Of a stretch of DNA of 64,000 nt, positions 55,719 through 64,000 are shown piece by piece. The stretch spans positions 5,647,818 through 5,711,817 of the forward strand of contig KK106983.1 in the NCBI GenBank assembly GCA_000611775.1. Reading direction: 5' to 3'. The position numbers were made by a program, and so were the translations under genes. The notes beneath the pieces were generated by a model. It saw only the letters and a program-made list of their open reading frames with translations. It did not search any database and was not told where the DNA came from. Position 1 is the first letter of the stretch; every line of letters begins with the position of its first letter. The stretch is from Umbilicaria muhlenbergii. Its lineage: Eukaryota > Ascomycota > Lecanoromycetes > Umbilicariales > Umbilicariaceae.

Positions 55719-56016
55719 ATGCCTGCCCACTACAGCGGACCGCAATCGTCATACCCACCCTGTCCGGGCCCGCCACCAAACAGGCCTCTGCCACCTGTTC
55801 CGAAATAGACGTCGACGATCTTCTCCCCCGTCGGTCAGGCAGCAAGCGTCACCTGCACAGCCAGCATCCACACATCGCAGCGAGCGTCCACCGAGTCCAC
55901 TTTTCCTCCAAAGCTTCCCATCAAGAATGGACCGCAAATTGCAACCACTCGAGGCTGCCAAGGTCCAGGCGCCTCAGCCTCACCCAGGCCCAGATGATGT
56001 GGACGCTTTGGATTGA
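55719..56016 (+). pseudogene. Possible small proline-rich gene with a one-base frame break
   Basis: The ATG at 55719 (context ATCATGC after a C/T-rich leader) opens 29 codons, MPAHYSGPQSSYPPCPGPPP then NRPLPPVPK, ending at TAG 55806. RPLPPVP is a classical class I SH3-ligand pattern. From about 55803 a second frame, shifted by one base, reads on without a stop through RRRRSSPPSVRQQASPAQP to MDRKLQPLEAAKVQAPQPHP and ends at TGA 56014-56016. The two parts match in composition. The break lies at an AAA, so either a sequencing error or a true frameshift is possible. Both frames could also be chance. Confidence 0.3.
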
Positions 56017-57090
56017 GTTTGGCCCGGCCCGTGTCTAAGAGTCGACCTTCGCTAAACGTCGGCCAATCGTGTACTTTATTTCTTCCGCCCTTTCACCCAG
56101 TCTGCTCGATGTCTCAACTACCCCTATTCCGTACTTTCCAACACAACGGCGCTGTCACAAAGAAACAAAGTTCGAGTGCGGCGCCACCGGCACACCATCT
56201 CTTCACCCCTGAGCTGGGCGGGCAAGCGAAGCTTCATCGGACTGCTGGTTCGGTCTGGATTGGCTCGTCAAGCCCGTTGACAGAGTCGGATGCTCGCGAT
56301 TATATCTGATTCACCGCTTGTTTTATCATACCGGACCGAGACTTCGATCGATTCCATTTACCGCGTCATACTATGTTTCGTCTCTTGAGCGTTTGTACTC
56401 TACCCTCGCCTCGGAATTCTGATACCCCTGTATATATTACATCGACACGGCAGCATTTTGGAGGATTTCATTTATAAGAAAGGGGTAGCTGGGTTGAGAT
56501 AGGAGAACGAGACACGGCTATTTCCGCATATCGTCGGCTTTGTTTGGGAAATGTGAGGGCTTTCATTTCCGCTCCGCTCCGGTACGGAAGCAAGGGGTGC
56601 TTTTAACGTCTCACAAAGTTACAGTAGGGGAATTAAGCTTGTTTCTTTTGCGGATAATTTCACGTGACGTGCTACGATGTGAAGACTATGAAAGCCATGA
56701 TTCCTCTAATGGATCAAATGGGAATTAACCCTGCGACTTGTTTCTTGACGAAATCCTGCCCTAAGGGGTACCAAAGGGTTTAGCTAGCGACTGTGGTGCG
56801 GCAGCCGTAATCTTAGCGTTGCAAACATTTTTGAGCTTCGGGACGACCTCCGGCTGCTCGTACTCGTATCGCTTACACTTCACCCCGCTGACTAACGCAA
56901 GGTACTCGTACTGCTGATTGGTTCGCCTAGTGGACGGACAAACATCGTCGTGTTTGCATGCTCGAGAGGCTCTGCAGTGTGGTCTCGCCGCGAGCTTTGT
57001 ACCACGACTCCAGACTGACTCCTCTCAGCCCGGTTCCAGACTCCTCTGCTCTCGGCCCAGACTCCTCCCACCGCGTCACCACGCTCGACA

Positions 57091-58708
57091 ATGGTCTTCG
57101 AGCTGCACATTTGGGGTCCCGCCTTCTCTCTCCCTTCAATCGACCCCGAATGTCTGGCTGCAGTCGCATACTGTACCCATGCCGTACCGAGAGGGGAATG
57201 GGTGCTTGTGGCGAGTAGTGATCCGAGTTTGAGTCCGACAAGTGTGTAAGCCTGCCCTTTACGCGCTGGTTGTACCCTCTGTTACTCTGGCGTGTACATT
57301 CTGGGACTGAAAAGGGACTGGGTCACTGACTTCGACCCGGACTGCAGAAGACTTGCCGGCGCTTCGTGACGACACGAGATGGATCGGTGGATTCGGAAAT
57401 ATTGTCGACTATCTACGAGAATCCTCTGCAGGTCAATGGGATCTAGATAGCCATCTCTCACCCCCGCAAAAAGCTGACTGCACAGCGTACTCCCCCCTTC
57501 TCCGCCCCCCACCCGGAAACGTCTACAAAACTAACACCCCCACCAGCTTCTCCACCTTCCTCCGCACCCACCTCTCCCCCCTCCTCTCCCTCTCCCTCTA
57601 CGTCTCCTCCACCAACTACCCCCTCACCCGCACCGCCTACTCCCCCCTCCTCCACTGGCCAACCCAATACCTCATCCCGCCCCATCTCCGAGCAGCCGCA
57701 AAAGCACGAACCGAATACCTCGGCCTCTCGTCCCTCGACCTCGACACCGCTACCGAAACCGACAACGACAACAAAAGGCCCGGCGAAGACCAGATCCCTC
57801 AATCCTTACGCATCCCCAAAAGGAGCGTCACCGCCGCCCTGAAGCGGGGCGAACAGGCCGCGAGATTCAAACTCGACAAACTGATGGAGGCGGCGTTCGC
57901 CCCATTACAACAACTATTAGGCCCGAACCGGTTTTTCCTCGGTGGTCCGAAGCCCTCGAGTCTCGACTGTCTAGCTCTCGGCTACCTGTCCCTCGCGCTC
58001 GTCCCCCCGCTCCCCCAGCCCTGGCTCGCAGAAACGCTGAACGCGAAATCCCCGCCCTTGTGCCGCTACACACGCGTCTCACTCGATGCTATCGGGGCCA
58101 CGAATACTACCCTCGAGGACGCCTTCCTGCCTTCCCCAACCCCGCAACCGGCGACCAACCGCGCCTCCACAGACGATACCACGGGCACGCGCACCATACT
58201 CCCGTGGCAGCAGCCACCGGCTAGGAATTTCACCTCCGCCGCAGCTGTCCTTGTAGACCATACCCTCGCCTCCCTTCCCTTCCGGTCCGCGCATATCATC
58301 CTCCCGCTTTCTTCGTCGTCCGCGCACCACCACTCCCACTCCCATTCCGCCTCCCCGCCGCCACCGCAACCGCAACCGCCATCGCACTCTCGACCCACCC
58401 CGCACCTCCTCTCCCTCGGCGCGGCGGCCCTGGCACTCGGTGCCTATCTCGTCTACGCATACGCGGGCCTACTCGGCTCGTCGGATAGCGGCGGCGACGC
58501 GAAGCGGAATTTGCGGGATATGGGCGAGGCGGGGGCGATGTTGGCGATGGCTGGATTGAGGGGGGATGGGCGGGGGGAGAGGGTGGGGAGGGGGAGGGGG
58601 GCGGATGGGGATGGGGATGGGAAGGAGGATGTGGATGTGGATGTGGATGTGGTGGGTGAGGATCAGAGGCGTGGGGGGAGCGGGAAGGAGGGCTGGGCTG
58701 GTCCGTAA
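57091..58708 (+). CDS. sam37: Sam37/metaxin, mitochondrial outer-membrane sorting component
   Basis: Subunit of the SAM complex that inserts beta-barrel proteins into the mitochondrial outer membrane, about 503 residues. Exons are 57091..57241 and 57348..58708, with a 106-bp intron (GTGTGT..CTGCAG) that joins SLSPTK to DLPALRDD in frame. The N-terminal thioredoxin-like fold starts MVFELHIWGPAFSLPSID and leads to WIGGFGNIVDYL. The GST-like C-terminal part has RAAAKARTEYLGLSSLDLD and NRFFLGGPKPSSLDCLALGY, metaxin signatures. One membrane segment (about 403-426, LLSLGAAALALGAYLVYAYAG minus its last residue) is followed by a Gly/Asp-rich tail encoded in part by a GGATGT hexamer repeat. Confidence 0.93.
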
Positions 58709-59183
58709 TTCGCATGAGGGATTGTGGGGTGGGGGGAGTGAGGGGGAGTAGGGAACGGAATGGAATGACTTCGTTCTGGGTATGGTGGAAGTATAGCTAG
58801 AGGCTTGAAATATGGCTCCCATGCATCCCACATTCCCCGTCGCATCTCATGTTATCGCTCATCATGAAATGGCCTCTACCAGTTTCCCCGTTCTTTACAA
58901 TGCTATAGATATTGGGATCCGTTCATCTGCGTCGCTGCAGCTGTTTTTTCTATATACATGGTACAAAGATAAACCTCGGTCTCGGGAAACGAAGGTGCGG
59001 TATCAGAGATCCGGATCTTGTTATTTGTGTTCGAGGTTCGGCGAGTGATGTTTATATACGTTTGTACAAAATATATGCAACTCTTCTTTTCCCTCCCAGC
59101 GGCCCCCAGCCCTTGCTCCATCCGATTCGATTCGATTCGACTCCGACCCGTATTGTAGAATCCATACCAACCGGCCGAAACAG
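58709..59183. other. Convergent intergenic region
   Basis: 475 bp between the 3' ends of SAM37 and the ZIP transporter. It includes a short GATTC repeat (near 59128) and no gene. Confidence 0.45.
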
Positions 59184-60697
59184 TCATGCCCATTTGCCCA
59201 ACAGCGCCATCAGACCTATCCACCCGCAACCGCATTAGCCCCATGCCTATATCGCCAAAGCACACGTCTCCCCACACGACCCCCCCTCACGGCAAAGCAC
59301 CCAAAGGGCGGAAACAGAGGGCCCAGGGGAAGGCAACATACCCGCACCCAAACACATCATGCCAAACGCCCCCGCCACCACCCTCCCCTCCGCCTTCCGC
59401 ATCACCTCGCTGAACATAAACTCATGCGCCATCAACTCCACCAGCCCCGTATAGATCAAAATCCCCGCGCTGACCGCATCAAACACCCCATTCACCACCA
59501 ACCCGGCCTCGCTCCCCGGCCGATACCGCGCCCGCACCCCGAGTCCCACCGCAATACTCAGGGGCGTCGTGACCGCGTACCCCACCGCCATATAATACGG
59601 CATCCACCTCCGCTTCCCGGGTGGGAACGGCGCGACCGCCAACCGGGATCCGAGCCCCAGGCCTTCGAACGTTTGGTGGAAGGTGAGGACGATGTAGAGG
59701 ATTGTGAATTCGGAGCCGGCGACGGCGAGGGTCAGGCCGACGAATATCGAGTGGAAGATGACGCCGAATTCGAGGATGAAGATGGCCGTCATTTGCGCGG
59801 CGGTGTCTTCGAAGGGGAGGTGCGTGGTGCTGGGGGATTCTTTGTCGGTGTGGGTGCGGGTGTGGCCGAGGTGGTCGTCGCCGGGGGTGTGGCTGGGGGA
59901 GGGGTCGGGGGGGTGGTCTTCGCTTTTTGGGGGGAAATCGATCCCGGGGGGGAGGTCGCTTTTGAGAGGGAGGGTGGCAGGGGCGGGCGTGGGGTGTTGT
60001 TCTGGGTCGTGGGTGTGCGAATGGGAGTGCGAGTGGTCGGAGTGCGAGTAGCGCATGGCCATCAGTTCGACGAAGAAGAGGATGAAGATCATCATTAGGG
60101 CGATGCCTTCGGCCCAGTCGTAGGAGGTGATGGGGCCGGTTAGGCAGGGGTTGGTGAGGGCGGAGGAGGCGGGGGCGAGGAGCTGGGGCCTGTTAGTCTT
60201 CACGGGAAGTGGGAGGCTTGAAGTCCTAGCAACGGCGCCTTCTTCGGAGGCAGTTGCTGGCCTGATAGAAACGGCTTGTATGTCTAGTTGATAAAGGGAC
60301 TGGGGGATCATCACTGGGGTTTAACGTACGTGTATGAATGCTGTCGCTATGATAACTCCAGACCCAAAATACTTGGCTATGAAAAATGCCCATTCCGGTA
60401 CTCCAATGCCTTTATGCCGGTTGGCATAGATTGGGAATACGGCGCCTTGATTGACAGTTAGTCTCCGTCATAATGTCCCACCGTTTGGGAGGTCTTGTCA
60501 CACATACCGAAAAGAGACCCAGCTAATATAACAAAAATGGCAGATACCCTCAGGCCTATTCTCCCGTCAAACTCATTTTCAGGTGCGCAGGCGGGTTTCG
60601 CAGCGGCCTGATTTACTGTCGACCCCGTCGCCGAGCCATTGACAGCGGCAGCGACCTGACGGCCAACCAGATAGGCCACTTCTCCGAGGTTTGACAT
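59184..60697 (-). CDS. ZIP-family zinc/iron transporter
   Basis: Plasma-membrane divalent metal importer of about 392 residues with eight expected membrane segments. Exons are 60697..60508, 60445..60330, 60182..59342 and 59215..59184, with introns of 62, 147 and 126 bp. The third exon's acceptor (CCCCAG) is chosen because it gives FIHLLAPASSALTNPCLTGP, a hallmark of fungal ZIPs. The final 32-nt exon supplies the conserved end GLMALLGKWA. Without it the frame runs into a nonsense tail. A His-rich loop (HSDHSHSHSHTHDPEQH, about 149-165) lies between segments 3 and 4. FHSIFVGLTLAVAG and FHQTFEGLGLGSRLA are the metal-path helices 4 and 5. Confidence 0.94.
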
Positions 60698-62775
60698 GCT
60701 CCTTCCTCCTCTACCCCGACCGCAACGAAGCTTGTCGGGATATGACGGACAAACAAAGGCAAGCAAGATAACAATATGCAGCGGTAAGGATTGAAAGACG
60801 GACGATTGCGTAGACCGTTCACACGATAGCCGATAACGGAGAAGGGACAGCTAGTAGATGTATGCCCTGCGAAATGTGTCTTGCTGGCGGCGTGGGTATG
60901 GTGGTGCAATCAAGCTTTCTAGCAAGCAATGCGAAGGTCAGCATTTATAGAACACACAGGTTGGAGGATTAGAGTGTCAGAGAGGTGAGTGATTCGTACC
61001 GTGGACATGGAGATGCCATAATTTTGGCGTCATGCGAGCAGGCCTCCAAGGTGCGCATTTGTGGAAGTCTCGGCGCTCGATGCGCACCTTGGTGGCCATT
61101 TTGAAAAAGTCTCATGTGTATGCACCCAGCGCCCACTAGAGAGACCCCACCCGTTCGTTCGCACCAGAACGGAGAGGACCGGTAAGGAAGAGAATTGCCA
61201 TCTTCCTGTCGTCCTTTATGTGGCGTTCAGATGAGGGCTGGAAGAATCCACTGCTTCGACCTCTATCTCCGTTTATTGGTCGTGGACTTTGTTACGCTCT
61301 TGGTCCTGCACTGCCAGCGCTATCGTGCCCAGCACCCTCCTCGGGCCAACGGTGCTTCTGACGACGTCTTTCAATGACACCCACGACTGTCCCTGTCAGC
61401 AGAAGTCCCTCAGTCATGAGGCTTGGCTGCATATGGCACAAAACCATTTCCCAGGTCCATAGACGTCTCGACGTACAACGGGAACAGCTCCGCCTGAAGA
61501 TGGTCTCCCCGCATTGCAATTCTGCGAGACCTTTTCGTGCATTGCATCACTTCAGTCCACGACCTTAGCTCTAGACCAAGTCGTTATCATTGCGTGATCG
61601 GGGATAAGTTCGAGTATGGCCCCTTCAAGCGGCCCAATGTCCTCTGTGTCCTTATGAATCAGCGTTGATTCCCTCCCAGCCATCAATGATAGGGCATTCG
61701 ACCAGCTCATAATGGTGAGGTAACCACCACCTTCTTCGACTCAGGAAGAGGCTTCGGGATAACGCCACGACGAGGGGAGTCAGGAGGTCTCGGATATTAA
61801 ACACGGACAGGTGTTAGTAAGCACCAAGATGACCAAGAGCCCCCAAAGCCCTAACAATGTCAGCCTAGCCTGTTTCGTAATGTAGGCTCCAAAGTTATCG
61901 CAAGGCCGTAGTAATATATATTGATCACGTCCCAGTCCTGCGATGGCAATTTGACAATACTCTGGGACTGATGTTGCTTCGGCGAGCGCGGATATGCATG
62001 ATTAGGGATTCCCCACAGGTCGTACACCCTGTGTGGTTACACGATCACAAGGAATCTTGCAGCAGGCGGGGAAGACGCCGTGTCTTCACTGCATCTACCA
62101 TGTGATCCTTCATTCCCGGTCGTCTCCTTTCTCGACACTCGCCGAGAAGTCTTCTCCCTCGTACGCAGGACGCTGGGCAGAAGCACAGAGAGTGTGGCAG
62201 TCTGTAGCTGGGCACTACCCTTGAGCATGCAAACACGAGATCATCATTTGGAAAATGTATGATTTTAGGTCGTAGAGCCAATGGCTTTTGGTCCTTCACA
62301 TCAAAGGTTCCTCGGCTCTTTACTGGTTTCTAAATAGTCGAGGGGAAGACCCAGCTGGATGGGACTGTCACTGATTCTGTCCGTATGCTTACCAGGCTAT
62401 TCAGCAGACATTTGTGCCCGTATGCCACGCGGTTGTAGTACTGTCGGGTCACTGCTCCTCCCACCACTTGCAGGTGCCCTCCCACTTCATGCATGTACGC
62501 GGGAATTGGGAGTATCATGCGGAGAAGCGAGTACATGGTTTCATATATTAGTACAGTACAATCGTTTCGCAATGCTGGCAAAGGCCCGGAAGAAACAGCA
62601 CTCGCAAGAAACGAAATCCTTGGCTTCTCAATTTTTGAACATCGACCCATCTTGTCCACTACTAAAACTGCAGATCCTCCCGACTGCACTGCGTCTCATT
62701 CTCATATTCATGTTTTCCGTCCTTCCCTAGTTTTTATCGAGTCCGTGCATGGTCTGGGATGCTATTGGCACACCT
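60698..62775. other. Intergenic region upstream of the ZIP gene
   Basis: About 2.1 kb between the opsin 3' end and the ZIP start, both on the minus strand. It contains only short motif-free frames on both strands. No repeat or RNA gene recognised. The ZIP promoter must lie in the first few hundred bases. Confidence 0.45.
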
Positions 62776-63902
62776 CTACGCACCCTCGTCATCCTCGCCG
62801 ACACGGATGGTGCCATCCTTGGTGACGCCGTGGGCCCAGAAGCCATCAATGGAGATGGAGCTGTTGACAGTTGTTAGTGACGATTCCAACACTACAAAAA
62901 TATGACTACTTACGTGGCTGACGAAGCGTCGTGAGTGAACAGAAGCCAGAAACCAAACACTGGCTTGGCGAGAACGTCGAGGACAGCATAGCAGACAATC
63001 TCAGCATCAACACCGATGGTGCGGGATCCGTCGGCAATACCCCAGATGCTACGAGTGGTTAGCATAGTTACCCAAGTGGGAAGACTTCGATGACATACAT
63101 TGGGTAGATGGTCCAGAGGACCAAAGTGAAACCAGCAATGGCGGTGAAAAAGGTGCCGGTCTTCTTGTCCTTGGCCATTGCCGAGGAACGGCCGTGGACG
63201 GCAAGCTGGTAGATGATCACAAGGTAGGCGATGCAACCCATGGCGTAGTAACCCCACTTCTGACCACCCTCGTTTCCGAAAGCAGCGAAGAGACCAGTCA
63301 TGATCATGACCAGGTCAGCAACGATGGCGACGAGGATGTTGGCACCGCTCAATCCAGCGAGGAAGGCAAGATCGAGGAGCAAGAGCGGGGTGGTGATACT
63401 CCAGTCCACGTAGCGAGCCCAGTATACCTGGCGGTAGATGTCCTGAGTGGTGTCGGGAGTGTGCTTGTGGGATTCCTTGAGGACGATGTGGTTATAGGAG
63501 ATGCCGTCACCGGAAGCCATGGCGAAGTACGAAATGGCAGCGAAGGTGGTGATGAAGGCAGTCAAGATGTGGAACAAGCGTTTTTGCTATGTCAAGTTAG
63601 CTTTAGGCGCTGCTCATGAAGGATCATAATCCTTACGACTGGGACTCGGAAGGCCATCACGTAGAAGGCGAGGGAGGAGATGATCATGATCACGAAGACG
63701 GCCCTATCAAGATCAGCTTGCAATGCAGATCGTACGAGTTCCGTGTCAATTACCATAGTGTGCGATGCCCAGTCTCCCCGGCTTTGGCGTAGATGGGGGT
63801 GTTGCCTGGCACCACGGTCGGCAGAGGTACATGCGGGTACGACGACGATGACGTTGGCACCAGGATGTTGCTCTTCTTGAAAGCTTCGACGGGGTCAATC
63901 AT
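62776..63902 (-). CDS. Microbial (type I) rhodopsin, proton-pump type
   Basis: Seven-helix retinal protein of about 307 residues. Exons are 63902..63754, 63703..63637, 63586..63099, 63048..62914 and 62860..62776, with introns of 50-53 bp and frames that close. Helix C reads ARYVDWSITTPLLLLDLAFL, placing Asp133 and Asp144 where bacteriorhodopsin has Asp85 (acceptor) and Asp96 (donor). Arg130 matches Arg82. Helix G has LDVLAKPVFGFWL with the Schiff-base Lys262 and counter-ion Asp258. Asp240 and Glu250 fall where BR has the release-group residues 194 and 204. All positions argue for an outward proton pump like Leptosphaeria rhodopsin, not a sensory opsin or the ORP class lacking the lysine. Confidence 0.95.
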
Positions 63903-64000
63903 CTTGACGGTCGTTGATTGATGATTAGATTAGTTGTTCAGATGTTGATGATGTGGTGAGATTGGATGATGAAGCTCTTGATGTAAGACGAGAGGGGGTG
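63903..64000. promoter_or_regulatory. Start of the opsin promoter/leader
   Basis: The last 98 bases lie upstream of the opsin ATG. On the minus strand they read C/A- and T-rich (CATCAACATCTGAACAACTA and similar), typical of a fungal leader. The promoter itself runs past the window. Confidence 0.4.

Larger units (their letters stand above)
50197..57090. other. Gene-poor stretch of about 6.9 kb
   Basis: I can support no complete gene. Frames are short and lack domains. It contains repeat copy B (51061-51274), a weak further repeat end near 52575, a CA/CCCACA-rich run at 54055-54105 and one proline-rich candidate gene at 55719-56016 (listed). Base composition is not strongly AT-rich, so there is no obvious sign of heavy repeat-induced mutation. 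It probably represents decayed insertions and long promoters. Confidence 0.55.

Noticed and set aside
57458-58831. Several minus-strand frames of 100-139 codons
   Set aside because: They are antisense to SAM37, with His/Pro or Gly/Arg low-complexity translations.

Overview
The window is nuclear DNA of a filamentous ascomycete (Pezizomycotina). Genes are compact. Almost all introns are 43-160 bp with GT..AG ends and, where checked, a CTRAC-like branch site. Intergenic stretches are short and rich in C/T or C/A, and the gene content is typically fungal (GPI14, SAM37, Nbs1, BimC-type kinesin-5, a fungal microbial rhodopsin). Class Dothideomycetes is a guess from the overall style, not something the sequence proves. 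I rebuilt 23 protein genes exon by exon so that reading frames close, and list five further candidates of lower confidence.

2.2-25.8 kb is gene-dense: Srs2-type helicase (-), a ubiquitin-specific protease (-), an ER FKBP ending in KDEL (+), a cytochrome-b5-like membrane protein (-), a small predicted mitochondrial protein (+), Nbs1 (-), an RPEL-repeat protein (+), TRAX (-), GPI14 (+), a disordered coiled-coil protein (-), DNA polymerase kappa (+) and a single-pass membrane protein (+). Three genome-maintenance genes (srs2, nbs1, pol kappa) and the RNA-processing gene TRAX lie within about 21.5 kb.

26-47.5 kb holds a PHAF1/UPF0183 protein (-) divergent from a kinesin-5 (+), mitochondrial isoleucyl-tRNA synthetase (+), an unrecognised 576-residue protein (+), a WD40 protein whose C-terminal helix resembles the NEDD1 gamma-tubulin-binding region (-), a secreted alpha/beta hydrolase (+) and an unrecognised acidic nuclear-looking protein (+). 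A 303-base run of N lies at 46084-46386. Shortly before it is a striking 119-bp inverted repeat with a C12/G19 centre.

47.5-57 kb is gene-poor. It has two small candidate membrane-protein genes, diverged dispersed repeats, a possible small proline-rich gene with a one-base frame break, and about 6.9 kb with no gene I can support. 57-64 kb holds SAM37/metaxin (+), a ZIP zinc/iron transporter (-) and a proton-pump-type rhodopsin (-).

The genes are mostly independent housekeeping units, commonly in divergent pairs with short shared promoters, and nothing looks like a biosynthetic cluster. The most unusual structures are the 45.6-kb palindrome, a perfect 11-bp hairpin directly after a TATA box at 24.46 kb, the 37-bp tandem repeats at 26.1 kb and the 18-nt microexon in TRAX.
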